A stretch of DNA of 33,860 nucleotides from Mycobacterium sp. (GTDB lineage: Bacteria > Actinomycetota > Actinomycetes > Mycobacteriales > Mycobacteriaceae), in the NCBI GenBank assembly GCA_025965975.1, contig JAOPVX010000379.1, positions 1 through 33,860 on the forward strand, written 5' to 3'. Below the pieces are notes generated by a model that saw only the letters and a list, made by a program, of their open reading frames with translations, had not been told where the DNA came from and did no database searches. The position numbers and the translations under genes were made by a program. Below, one piece after another: positions 1 to 7,250 of the stretch. Positions within the stretch are counted from its first letter, which is position 1. Each line of letters opens with the position of its first letter.

Positions 1-664
1 GCCGCGCCGTCTCCGGCGGGATCTCTTGGTAGCGCAGTGGGCGGTCGAGGACCGTACCGATGACGTCGACCAGCTCGGCGTTGGTGAAGGCTTGCGGGCC
101 GGTCAGCGCAACCTTGCGGCCGTTGAGGTCGTCGGTGAGCAACGCCTGGGCGGCCACCGCCGCGATGTCCCGCTCGACGATGGGAGCGCTCGACGCGGAC
201 GCGTATGGGCCACTGACCACGTCCCCAGCCTGCAGCTGCGCTGACCACATGCCCGCAAAGTTCGACGCGAACTCCCTCGGGCGCAGGCTCACCCACTCCA
301 AGCCGGACTCGATGGCAAGCTGCTCGACCTCCGTGTTGCGGTCCCCGCGAAAGCGTGACGGCTGAAGGGAGAAGTCGTCGTCAGCGTTGATCGCCGAGAG
401 TGCCACGAGCCGCGTCACTCCCTCGCTGGCGGCCCGTTTCACAACCGTTGCGAGGTCATCGCCGAGCGCCCGGGAGTTGAGAAACACCGCGTCGGCGCCC
501 CCAAGCCCAGCCGAGGCTGACGTCACGACGTCCACGCCGGCAGGGAAGCCGGAGAGGTCGGGGCGGCGAGTGACGGCGCGGACTTTGGCGCCGGCGTCGA
601 CCAGGAGTGTGACGAGCGGGCGGCCGACATTGCCGGTTGCACCCGTGACCAGAACTGTTTTCAT
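1..664 (-). CDS. NmrA-like NAD(P)-binding protein, copy 1 (3' end outside window)
   Basis: Reading leftwards from ATG at 664, the frame stays open to base 1, about 221 codons, so the C-terminus is missing. The start encodes MKTVLVTGATGNVGRPL, a Rossmann nucleotide-binding loop (GATGxxG) of the atypical SDR/NmrA family. Family members bind NADP(H) and act as reductases or redox sensors; the substrate here is unknown. Further signatures are LVALSAINADDD, GDRNTEVE and LTGPQAFTNAE. The protein closely resembles the complete copy at 4593-5477, which shows how the C-terminus should look. Its ATG overlaps the stop codon of the upstream DUF1772 gene (ATGA at 661-664), indicating translational coupling. 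The frame has no lesion in the visible part. Confidence 0.9.
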   Translation of the reverse strand, partial: MKTVLVTGATGNVGRPLVTLLVDAGAKVRAVTRRPDLSGFPAGVDVVTSASAGLGGADAVFLNSRALGDDLATVVKRAASEGVTRLVALSAINADDDFSLQPSRFRGDRNTEVEQLAIESGLEWVSLRPREFASNFAGMWSAQLQAGDVVSGPYASASSAPIVERDIAAVAAQALLTDDLNGRKVALTGPQAFTNAELVDVIGTVLDRPLRYQEIPPETAR

Positions 665-1213
665 GGTGTTGTCCTTTTCGATTTGTTGTTTCCGATTGCG
701 GCTGAGGGTTGGACTGCATTCCGCGACGACTGCACGGGCACCGCTACTGCGGCCAGTAGCACGAAGGCCAGCGCGGCGGTGGTGGTGCGCGCGGCGTGGG
801 CCAGTCGCCAGCGGTCACGCACGTTCGACCAGTCGCCCGGCGGGGCCAGGACCCGACCAGCTCTGTTGGTCGGTGTTGATCGGCGCGCTGATCGACGCAC
901 TGATTGCCAGGGTCGCCAGTAGCAGCAGTACGGCGGTCAGTGTGAGCCAGCGGCCGCTGCCGCGTCGGCGGATTAACGCGAGGGTCAGCGCCGCCGCGGC
1001 GAGGATGGCCGGCACCAGCAGCGCAGTGGCCAGGTCGCCGAGGTGCTGGAGTTCGATGAGGCGGACTTGGGTGTAGCCGGTGGCGAGGAATCCCGCGAAC
1101 AGGCCACTGAACTGCACCGGGCCGACGGTCGACGTCGTCTGCAGTAGCGTCGGCAGGTCTGCCGGATCGGCGGCGGCCACGGTGATCGACGTGTCGGAAT
1201 GTGGCGTCGTCAT
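661..1213 (-). pseudogene. DUF1772 membrane protein, copy 1, broken by a one-base frameshift
   Basis: The gene starts at ATG 1213 (MTTPHSDTSITV), eight bases after an AAGGGAG ribosome site. It encodes a four-helix membrane protein of the DUF1772 (anthrone oxygenase-like) family. After the conserved INTDQQSWS the frame changes: the rest of the protein (VLAPPGDWSNVRDRW, AHAARTTTAALAF) lies in another minus frame and runs to a TGA at 661-663. Compared with the intact paralogue at 3950-4516, there is one extra C in the run at about 852-854; removing it restores SWSVLAPP. The restored stop overlaps the NmrA start (ATGA). It is either a recent pseudogene or a sequencing error, because everything else in the gene looks maintained. 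Confidence 0.85.
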
Positions 1214-1250
1214 CTGTTGTCTCCCTTTTGAATGCGAGAAGTCGGGCGCG

Positions 1251-1454
1251 CTAGGCGATGTCGGGCTCGGCGAGGAACGGGTAAGCGGTGTAGCCCCGCT
1301 GAGCCCCGCCATAGAAGGTTTCGGGGTGCGGGGTGTTGAACGGTCCGCCGCGCGCCATTCGCCGCGACAGGTCAGGGCTGGCCAAGAACACCGCGCCGTA
1401 GGGCCGGTCTGACTGTTCGCTTCGGAAAATCACGAGTTTCAGGACGCTCTCCAT
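1251..1454 (-). pseudogene. C-terminal fragment of an Old Yellow Enzyme-type ene-reductase
   Basis: A 67-codon frame from ATG 1454. Its distal two thirds read FLASPDLSRRMARGGPFNT, then ETFYGGAQRGYTAYPFL. This matches the end of the Old Yellow Enzyme (alkene reductase, FMN TIM-barrel) family, where a GRPFLANPDL...NTPDPATFYGGG...YTDYP pattern is typical. The first 15 residues (MESVLKLVIFRSEQS) do not fit the family, and the barrel, FMN-binding and catalytic parts are absent, so only about 50 of roughly 360 residues remain. The fragment begins directly at a promoter region and precedes the DUF1772-NmrA pair. This suggests an ene-reductase once headed this operon and was lost by internal deletion. 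Confidence 0.7.
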
Positions 1455-1515
1455 AGTCACTATAGATGAGTATCACAATACGTGACTATCATCAAAAGTG
1501 CTAGTGTGAGGAGTA
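1453..1515. promoter_or_regulatory. Divergent promoter/operator segment of the MarR type (site A)
   Basis: This segment holds ATAGTCACTAT (1453-1463), a palindrome with 5-base arms, and GTGACTATCAT (1482-1492). The rightward half continues as AAAAGTGCTAGTGTGAGG before ATG 1515. This resembles the promoters of the two marR genes (5979-6010 and the complement of 11380-11412), which read GTGACAATCAT or GTGACTATCAT followed by TCAAGTGTTAG. No MarR gene follows here: the frame from ATG 1515 stops after nine codons. The leftward half carries TATAGT just before ATG 1454, a candidate -10 element. I infer a divergent operator whose marR gene was deleted. Confidence 0.6.
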
Positions 1516-1522
1516 TGGAGGA

Positions 1523-1715
1523 TCATCCGGCCATCTGGACATGAGTGGCAAGCGGAAATCCGAGACTGGCCGTGCATAGGTCGACGGCCAGGAACAGATG
1601 TTTTCTCCCTCATGGTCAGCTGAGGCAGCGACCAGGCATGCAGGCCGACCTCAGTGGCCATCCGAGCGAACGCCGGATCAAGGGCCTGCACCTGTTCTTG
1701 GTGGGACCGCATCAT
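1523..1715 (-). pseudogene. Carboxymuconolactone decarboxylase-like fragment, frameshifted and truncated
   Basis: It starts at ATG 1715 after GAGGAGC. The sequence MMRSHQEQVQALDPAFARM, EVGLHAWSLPQLTMREKT fits the N-terminus of the CMD/AhpD-like family (small helical proteins of aromatic catabolism or peroxide defence). Near 1597 the reading shifts by one base and continues as FLAVDLCTASLGFPLATHV before a TGA at 1523-1525. The C-terminal helices (about 40 residues) are missing. The catalytic CxxC of AhpD-type members is not in the visible part. The truncation point coincides with the start of the orphan MarR-type promoter, so a deletion junction probably lies at about 1515-1525. Confidence 0.7.
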
Positions 1716-1994
1716 CGCGTTGCTCCTCTAACGACGCCGGCGGTCGCGCGAGAACCTGGTGCGGGCAGCCCAAAGGCCTTGCCGTGCCGGCGTTACCAGT
1801 GGCCGGACGTCCTTCCCGGCTGAGTAGAGGGCGGCGGGGCTTCCGCGCCGTTCGCGGGCTAGTGCCGCATCGACCATCCCCAGATACGGATCGCGATAAA
1901 GGTCGGTGCCGGTGTCCGAAATTCGTTGCCGGCATTACCGGCATCGCGGTCGAGCAGTGACGCACCGTCGTCGGGGCGGCACACCTCCGCGTAG

Positions 1995-2648
1995 CCGCGC
2001 AGCCACGGGCTGGGCTACGTGCTGGCGATCGCGGCCAACCGGCGCGTGCCCACCCACGCCGGCCCGATCCGCGTCGATGCGCTGCCCGCACTGATATCAC
2101 CACACGCCTGGCAGAAGCACTCCGCCGGTGCCGGCGGGCACCGCCCACGCCTGTACTCCTGGGCCTGGTTTCGGCTGCTGGCCGCCGACGACACCACCAC
2201 CGGCGTTCATCATTCGCTGATCCGCCGCAACGATGCCACCGCGGAATTGGCCTACCTACGCTGCGACCGCCCACGCCCGGTCCCGTTGCACACGCTGGTG
2301 GCCGTGGCTGGCCAGCGCCGGCGCATCGAGGAATCGTTCCAGAGGGCCAAAGGCCTGGCCGGAATCGACCAGCACCAGGTCCGACGCTGGCGCTCCTGGC
2401 ATCGCTGGAGCACCCTGGCCATGCTCGCCCACGCTTTCCTGGCCGTGGCCACCGCGATCGAACGCGATACCGCATCCACACCGACCGGCCTGATCGCGTT
2501 GACCGTCAACGAGTTTCGACGACTCTTCGACGCCCTACTACTGACCGCCAAACACACCCTGAACAGCCTGCTGGCCTGGTCACGATGGCGACGACAACAC
2601 CAATACCGGGCCCGGCAATCCCACTACCGACGACGGGAAAACCAATGA
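1995..2648 (+). mobile_element. IS701/IS4-type transposase remnant, 5'-truncated
   Basis: About 218 codons read GLGYVLAIAANRRVPTHAG, then GHRPRLYSWAWFRLLAADD, then RRIEESFQRAKGLAGIDQH, then WHRWSTLAMLAHAFLAVAT. This is the C-terminal half of a DDE transposase of the IS701-like type common in actinobacteria. The Glu in RRIEESF is the expected third catalytic acid. An in-frame stop (1992-1994) precedes the match and the N-terminal half with the two catalytic Asp residues is missing, so it cannot be active. The apparent start at 2019 (GTG) is internal to a conserved stretch and not a true start. The 3' end abuts a truncated SDR gene (2655-2744). I could not find clean terminal inverted repeats. 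Confidence 0.8.
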
Positions 2649-2654
2649 CCCGAT

Positions 2655-2744
2655 CTACGGCTGCAGTACTAGCCGCACCGCGGCCGCCCGTCCGATGCCG
2701 GATGACGCCCCCGTGACGACGACGTGCGGATGTGCGCAATCCAT
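2655..2744 (-). pseudogene. 5' fragment of a short-chain dehydrogenase/reductase
   Basis: From ATG 2744 the frame encodes MDCAHPHVVVTGASSGIGRA, then AAVRL, the beta1-loop-helix Rossmann start of a classical SDR with the TGxxxGIG motif. After about 25 residues homology ends and a TAG follows at 2655-2657. The rest of the gene (about 220 residues with the YxxxK site) is absent. The break lies seven bases from the end of the transposase remnant, so insertion of the element or a later deletion at its edge probably removed the gene. Confidence 0.75.
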
Positions 2745-2751
2745 GATTCTC

Positions 2752-2975
2752 CCTACGGAACTGATTCGGTCCTGCTGAGTCGTGTAGCGCAGGTACCCGT
2801 CCAAGTTGATGAGCAGGATGGCTTCCGGCCTGACCTGGTATTGCCGACCAGCGTGTCGCCGCGTCGATAAGTACGGTCGCGGCACGTCGCGCCCACTGTT
2901 CGATCGCCGCCGTGATGTCGGGCCACGCCACATCGTCGCGCACCGCTGGGGACTCCGCGATTGACGCGGTGGGTC
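2752..2975 (-). pseudogene. Unrecognised frame-switching remnant downstream of the sigma factor
   Basis: Two minus frames each carry protein-like text that joins at about 2840-2850. The upstream part reads VRDDVAWPDITAAIEQWARR, then AATVLIDAATRW. The downstream part, in another frame, reads QYQVRPEAILLINLDGYLRY and continues to the SDR start. This looks like one gene with an indel. I do not recognise the family. It sits where an anti-sigma factor would be expected, but there is no zinc-binding HxxxCxxC motif, so it is not an RshA homologue as far as can be seen. Confidence 0.3.
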
Positions 2976-3049
2976 GGCCGGTATCGCACGGCCAAATCCC
3001 GCCCATCTAGGGATTCCGATGAGCGTTGGGTCGGCTGGAGCAAGGGAGA

Positions 3050-3712
3050 TCACGACACCGCCTGGGTCGCGCTGCCGGCAAGTGGCTCACGCACCAATCC
3101 TGGTTGGGTGGCCAACGTGAGAAGGAGTGCGCGCAGCTGTTTGCGTCCTCTGTAATGCCGCGACATCACCGTGCCGACCGGAGTGTCCATGATCTCGGCA
3201 ATCTCTTTGTAGGAGAAGCCTTCCACGTCGGCCAAATACAGGGTGGACCGAAAGTCTTCCTGCAACGTGTCCAGCGCGGCCTTGATCTCCGGGTCCGGTG
3301 ACGATTCGAGGGCTTCTACCTCCGCCGAGCGCAGGCCGGTCGGTGCGTTCGCTGCATACACCGCCAAATGGCGATCCGTGATCTCGCCGACCAAGTACTC
3401 AGCGGGTCGGCGCTGTTTCTTCCGGTAGTTGCTGATCCATGTGTTGGTGAGGATCCGGTAGAGCCACGCCTTGAGATTGCTGCCATCACGAAACGATCGA
3501 AAACCCGCGTATGCCCGTAACATCGTGTCCTGCACCAGGTCCTCGGCGTCGTGCCGATTGTGTGTCATCCCCAGCGCGCCGGCGAAGAGTTGATCCATCA
3601 GCGGGATGGCGTCGCGTTGAAAACGAGCGGTCAGCGCCGTGTCCGTCCCGGCCGACTGTGCGCCGAGTGCGTCGCCGCCGCCGTCGGCAGCGGTCATCGT
3701 CTCGCTAATCAC
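3050..3712 (-). CDS. ECF sigma factor of the SigH type
   Basis: A 220-residue protein from GTG 3712, placed six bases after AAGAGGA; an ATG five codons later is the alternative. It carries sigma region 2 ([39 protein letters not shown]) and region 4 ([20 protein letters not shown], then [13 protein letters not shown]). The linker [11 protein letters not shown] is characteristic of SigH (RpoE group, oxidative and heat stress), whose M. tuberculosis member is about 216 residues. It directs RNA polymerase to stress promoters. Unusually, no RshA-type anti-sigma gene follows; only relics do. It is therefore a divergent SigH paralogue, perhaps unpartnered. Upstream is the convergent end of a DUF1772 gene transcribed in the same direction. 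Confidence 0.88.
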   Translation of the reverse strand: MISETMTAADGGGDALGAQSAGTDTALTARFQRDAIPLMDQLFAGALGMTHNRHDAEDLVQDTMLRAYAGFRSFRDGSNLKAWLYRILTNTWISNYRKKQRRPAEYLVGEITDRHLAVYAANAPTGLRSAEVEALESSPDPEIKAALDTLQEDFRSTLYLADVEGFSYKEIAEIMDTPVGTVMSRHYRGRKQLRALLLTLATQPGLVREPLAGSATQAVS

Positions 3713-3949
3713 CACACATCCTCTTAACCCGGGTGCGGCCTTGCCCAGACAGTCGGTGCCCACGAGTGATGCTCGTAGCTGCCCCGGCGATCGGACTTGG
3801 CTTTCTCGTTCGGCTTGACGCGGCCGACCCGTGGGCCATTCGGCGGATGCCCGGCCGCGGAGGGCCGAGGCTCAATCCGGCTGCGTCAGTGGGCAACCGG
3901 GGCAGCGACCGGATTGGATGCAGCGTTGCGGGTCGCGTCGGTGCAGGCA

Positions 3950-4516
3950 TCATCGCCGCTGATCGCGCCGTGGCGCAGGCCGGCGAGTAATGGCCGCTGC
4001 CACGAGGAGGGTGAACGCGCACACGGCGGTGGTGGTGCGCACCAGGTGAGCGATCTGCCAGCGGTCGCGCACGCTGGCCCAGTCGCTCGGCGGTGCCAGC
4101 ACCGACCAGCTCTGTTGGTCGGTGTTGATGGGAACGCTGACCAGCGCGCTGATGATGAACGTCGCCACGAGCAGGCCCAGCGCGGTCAGGGCCAGCCAGC
4201 GGGTGGGTCCGGGCGTGCCGATCGTGACGAGGACAAGGGTCGCGGTGGCCAGCAGCGCCGCGGGCAGCAGGACGGCGGCGAGGTCGTTGAGGTGAGCGAG
4301 CTCGACGAGGCGGACCTGCGTGTATACGGGGGCAGCGAAACGTCGCAGGCTGGCTTCCAGGACGAGGACCGCGGTGAGGAATCCCGCGAACAGACCGCTG
4401 AACAGCACGCCGGCCACCACAGCGATCCTTGCGACGGAGTCAGCGCTGCGCCGCCACGGTTTTCCGACGCTGCCGGACGATTCGGCGCGGACAGAGTGGA
4501 TCTGGGGTGTGCTCAT
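3950..4516 (-). CDS. DUF1772 membrane protein, copy 2 (intact)
   Basis: A 188-residue protein from ATG 4516 (MSTPQIHSVRAESS), preceded by AGAGAG. It has four hydrophobic segments: about residues 28-48 (VARIAVVAGVLFSGLFAGFL), 75-97, 104-125 and 160-180. The DUF1772 signature is PINTDQQSWSVLAPPSDW, then DRWQIAHLVRTTTA. Related fungal and bacterial proteins are called anthrone oxygenase-like, but the reaction is not established for this branch. It lies 76 bases downstream of the NmrA-like gene on the same strand and probably shares its transcript. It is the undamaged partner of the frameshifted copy at 661-1213. Confidence 0.85.
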   Translation of the reverse strand: MSTPQIHSVRAESSGSVGKPWRRSADSVARIAVVAGVLFSGLFAGFLTAVLVLEASLRRFAAPVYTQVRLVELAHLNDLAAVLLPAALLATATLVLVTIGTPGPTRWLALTALGLLVATFIISALVSVPINTDQQSWSVLAPPSDWASVRDRWQIAHLVRTTTAVCAFTLLVAAAITRRPAPRRDQRR

Positions 4517-4592
4517 CGCATCTCTCTTTGTGGTGTCGGACGCTGGCTGCGCAGTCCATCGGGTCGAAGGCGGAGGGCATGGCCGTTGTTGC

Positions 4593-5477
4593 CTAGTGGC
4601 GTGGAAGGGGTATCGGCGGGCGGTGAAATGCTGAGGCGTGATCGAGAGCCCATTGCGCGTAGCTGCGCGCGGGGCGGCCGAGGATGTGTTCCACGGTATC
4701 GGTGATGGGGGCCGGCCTAGCCAGCTCGCGGGCGTAACGGGCCATCATTGCCTCGGCGAACGCCGGTGGCAGCCCGTGGGCGACCATGCCGTCCGCGGCT
4801 TCCGTCGGCGAGATCTCCTGGTAGCGGAGCGGTCTGCCGATCACCTCACCGATGGTGGTGACCATCTGCGCGTGGGTGAGCGATTGCGGGCCGGTGATCG
4901 AGATCTTTTGCCCGGCAAGGCTGTCGTCGCACAGCGCCGCGGCGAGTACCGAGGCCACGTCGGCTTCGTGGATGGGGGCGTCGGCGAATCCCGCATACGG
5001 ACCGCGCACGACGTCGCCGTTACTGACCTGCGCCCCAAACATCGTCAGTGTGCTGGCCGCAAATGAGCCCGACCGCACGCTCACCCACGACATGCCGTTA
5101 TCGGTGACTGCATCCTCGACCTCCTTGTTGCGGTCACCATTGGCCCGCGACGGCTGGCGTGCCGGATCGTCGTCGACGTTGAGTGCCGATAGCACGGCGA
5201 CGCGTTTGACGCCGTACTCGCCAGCGAGAGCCAGCAGTGTCGGTGCGGCCCGCCCGACCGCACGGGGGTGCACGAACAACGCCGTGACACCGTGCAGCGC
5301 CGCCGCGATTGTCTGCGGCCGCGACAGATCACCGAGAAACACCTCGAGTCCCGGCGGTGAGGCATCGGGCTGCGTGCCGATGTGGCGGGCCAACGCGCGG
5401 ACCCGCTCGCCCGCTGACGACAGCAGATGGACGAGGGGCCGGCCGATGGTGCCGGTCGCGCCGGTGACAAGTATCAC
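4593..5477 (-). CDS. NmrA-like NAD(P)-binding protein, copy 2
   Basis: A 294-residue protein from GTG 5477, with GAAAGGG a few bases upstream. It begins MILVTGATGTIGRPLVHLLS, the Rossmann GATGxxG loop of atypical SDR/NmrA proteins. Later come VKRVAVLSALNVDDDPARQP, GDRNKEVEDAV and ISITGPQSLTHAQM, then GRPLRYQEISPTEAADGM. It is full length for the family, which includes quinone reductase-like enzymes and redox-sensing regulators that bind NADP(H). The exact role here is unknown. It is followed by DUF1772 copy 2. In copy 1 the gene order is the reverse, DUF1772 then NmrA. Confidence 0.9.
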   Translation of the reverse strand: MILVTGATGTIGRPLVHLLSSAGERVRALARHIGTQPDASPPGLEVFLGDLSRPQTIAAALHGVTALFVHPRAVGRAAPTLLALAGEYGVKRVAVLSALNVDDDPARQPSRANGDRNKEVEDAVTDNGMSWVSVRSGSFAASTLTMFGAQVSNGDVVRGPYAGFADAPIHEADVASVLAAALCDDSLAGQKISITGPQSLTHAQMVTTIGEVIGRPLRYQEISPTEAADGMVAHGLPPAFAEAMMARYARELARPAPITDTVEHILGRPARSYAQWALDHASAFHRPPIPLPRH

Positions 5478-5519
5478 GGCTGATCCCTTTCGCGGGGTTG
5501 CCCCGATGTGTCGTGGTGA

Positions 5520-5937
5520 TCACCGCGACCGGGGACTGGGTGGGTCTGGATGTGGTGCGTGCAAAGCGGTGCCGGCGCCCGGGTGCGGGCCGGCTCCAAC
5601 AGGCGCAGTGCCAGCGGGAAGCGGCGGCGCCGGGTGGGGGTGTGCGCCGACTCGCCGTCGGCGGAGCGCATCCCGGCGACGATATTGCCGGTGCCGACCG
5701 AGTAGGTGTCGACGGGCTAGCGGGTGAACGAAACCCCAAGGTGGACAGCACCATGTCAGCGTCGGCGACCACCTCAGCGACGGCGGCCGCCTCGCGCACG
5801 TCCACTCCCGCGACGGTCAAATCCGAGCCCGTCAGCGGGAAGTCCGCGGTTGGCGGGTACCGCGGTGACGCGGTGAGTGCGTGTCGGGTCCGCAGCCGGC
5901 CGGTCTGGCCGTTGGCGCCGAAAACCACGATGTCCAT
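5520..5937 (-). pseudogene. NmrA/NAD(P)H-binding pseudogene divergent from marR
   Basis: From ATG 5937 (after GGAGGT) the sequence reads MDIVVFGANGQTGRL, then DFPLTGSDLTVAGVDVREAA, then VADADMVLSTLG. It then falls apart: a lost base at about 5735, and in the restored frame (GVSFTR-stop-PVDTYSVGTGNIVAGM) a TAG stop, followed by LALRLLEP and loss of homology. A second local shift affects the segment after RHALTA. Two or more independent lesions make a true pseudogene more likely than an error. The family is the NAD(P)H-binding (NmrA-like) domain, different in sequence from copies 1 and 2 but similar to the relic at 7065-7191. It lies head-to-head with marR at 6011. Confidence 0.8.
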
Positions 5938-6010
5938 GTCCACCTCCATTTAATCACGTATGAGGATCATCCTGTGTAGTGACAATCATGTCAAGTGTTA
6001 GTCTGGGACC
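5938..6010. promoter_or_regulatory. Divergent marR promoter/operator (site B), probably leaderless
   Basis: It contains GTGACAATCAT (5979-5989), within the inverted repeat TGACAATCATGTCA. Next comes TAGTCT (5999-6004), a TANNNT -10 element six bases before ATG 6011. That spacing would place transcription start on the ATG itself, a common leaderless arrangement in mycobacteria. The operator would overlap the -35 region, so the MarR protein would repress its own gene. The same arrangement, with nearly identical sequence, precedes marR copy 2. Confidence 0.65.
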
Positions 6011-6484
6011 ATGAGTGACCAGCCGGCCGGCATTGCCGAACTCGATGAGCGGATTCCGTTTCTGCTCGCACAGCTGGGTTCGTATATCAGCGACGACTTC
6101 CAGCACCGGCTGGCGCCCATCGGGGCGGATCCGCGGACCTACGCGGTGCTGGTGGCGCTCGCCTCAGACGACGGACAATCCCAACGCCAGTTGTCGGCGC
6201 GGCTGGGCATTCACCGCAACGCGATGGTGACCGTGATCGATAATCTGGAACGCCGGGGACTGGCCAAACGCCTGCCCCACCCCGACGACCGGCGCGCCGT
6301 CGCCGTGACCCTGACGGCGAAGGCGCGCCGCCTGTTGCCGGCCCTCGATGAGCAGGGACGCGCCCTCGAAGGCGAAATCTCCACGCCGCTGTCTTCCCAA
6401 GAACGCGACACCCTGCGGCACTTGCTGCAACGCATCGCCGCCGGAGCCGGGCTCATCCCCGGCGTACATCCTGAACTGGCATGA
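6011..6484 (+). CDS. MarR-family transcriptional regulator, copy 1
   Basis: 157 residues beginning MSDQPAGIAELDERIPFLLA. The winged helix-turn-helix is visible as YAVLVALASDDGQSQRQLSA, then RLGIHRNAMVTVIDNLERRG, with the wing at HPDDRRAVAVTLTAKARRLL. Length and layout are typical of the family, which binds palindromes as dimers and usually releases DNA on binding phenolic or oxidised ligands. It is divergent from an NAD(P)H-binding pseudogene and probably once controlled it. It is highly similar over its whole length to the product of 10900-11379, so the two arose by duplication. The start is supported by the leaderless promoter geometry. Confidence 0.92.
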   Translation: MSDQPAGIAELDERIPFLLAQLGSYISDDFQHRLAPIGADPRTYAVLVALASDDGQSQRQLSARLGIHRNAMVTVIDNLERRGLAKRLPHPDDRRAVAVTLTAKARRLLPALDEQGRALEGEISTPLSSQERDTLRHLLQRIAAGAGLIPGVHPELA

Positions 6485-6560
6485 CCACGGTTGCTCAAGT
6501 CGAACCGGCCGCAGTTGTGGTGCGGCCCCGGGCTGCCCGCGGTTTGTCGTGGGCTGGGGT

Positions 6561-6905
6561 TCATGCCGCCACGGTGACGTCAACCGAGAGGAGATCGCCG
6601 ATGGCGTAGGCGGTGGGCCAGTCGCCGGCGCATACGGCGCGAGCGAGGTCCTCCACCAGTGAGCTGTGGGCCCCCAGCTCCGCCAGCCAGGCCGATAGGG
6701 TGTTCACGAGGTCATCGCACGGCACTTCAACGGTGCGTCGGTCATGCAGCCGATCGGTGACCCGATAGATTCGCACCGTTGGTCGTTTGGTCCTGTGCTG
6801 TCGGCAACGCGACCGGAAACCATTGGCGCCCTTCGGGAATGGGTCCACAGGCGAGCATGCGCGTGAGGCGGAAGTGTTGGACGATTCGGCCGGCGCGGTA
6901 CTCAT
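6561..6905 (-). CDS. Hypothetical mycobacterial protein
   Basis: 114 residues from ATG 6905, preceded by AGGAG at six bases. The N-terminal 40 residues are Ser/Arg-rich and look poorly ordered. The rest reads RPTVRIYRVTDRLHDRRTVE, then DDLVNTLSAWLAELGAHSSL, then ARAVCAGDWPTAYAIGDLLS and looks like a compact alpha/beta domain. I do not recognise a characterised family. It converges with marR (77 bases apart). There are no signal peptide, membrane segments or metal motifs. Codon use fits the neighbours, so it is probably a real gene. Confidence 0.6.
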   Translation of the reverse strand: MSTAPAESSNTSASRACSPVDPFPKGANGFRSRCRQHRTKRPTVRIYRVTDRLHDRRTVEVPCDDLVNTLSAWLAELGAHSSLVEDLARAVCAGDWPTAYAIGDLLSVDVTVAA

Positions 6906-7064
6906 GGCGTGCTCCTGGGCTGTGATCGTGGCCCCCGACGGGCCACTGTCATTGATATGGACGCCCCGCCGTCGGAAAATCGGGCGCGACGCGCGACCTG
7001 ACTTTTCGGCCCGTTCCCCCGATGGATCGCGGCGCACCGACGCGGCGCGACGGCCACCGTCATG

Positions 7065-7191
7065 CATGTCCCTGCCGGGAGGAAGTCGTCGGGTCGGCGT
7101 GTCGCCGCGACCATTCGAAGCCCGGACGCTAGTGTCGTTCCGTTCATGAGCCGACCGGTCTGCCAGCCGCGCCGAGAACCACGATGTTCAC
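7065..7191 (-). pseudogene. N-terminal relic of an NAD(P)H-binding NmrA-type protein
   Basis: GTG 7191, after GGAGGTGA, opens MNIVVLGAAGRPVGS and stops at once. Shifting by one base gives TGRLMNGTTLASGLRMVAAT, then RRPDDFLPAGT, which parallels the relic at 5520-5937 (NGQTGRL, then DFPLTGSDLTVAG). Homology is lost after about 45 residues. The promoter and ribosome site are still recognisable although the coding part is gone. Confidence 0.65.
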
Positions 7192-7211
7192 GACCCATCA
7201 CCTCCACTGGT

Positions 7212-7250
7212 CAGCATACGTGATAATCACTATCAGTGATCATCACGAGT
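7212..7250. promoter_or_regulatory. Tandem 11-base palindromes (site C)
   Basis: Two palindromes of the form GTGATnATCAC occur 16 bases apart centre to centre: GTGATAATCAC at 7220-7230 and GTGATCATCAC at 7236-7246. They lie just upstream of the relic start at 7191 and match the operator core seen upstream of both marR genes. The spacing of about one and a half helical turns suggests binding of two MarR dimers. Confidence 0.6.

Noticed and set aside
1727-1935. Minus-strand text TDLYRDPYLGMVDAALARER as a gene remnant
   Set aside because: It reads somewhat like protein, but no start, family or extension could be found, so it was not annotated.
1678-2481. Long minus-strand open frame of 267 codons
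   Set aside because: Arg/Pro/Ala-rich composition without family features; it is the shadow of the plus-strand transposase remnant in high-GC DNA.
3797-4705. 302-codon plus-strand open frame
   Set aside because: It is antisense to the intact DUF1772 copy 2 and the NmrA gene, which have clear homology and ribosome sites; its composition is shadow-like.
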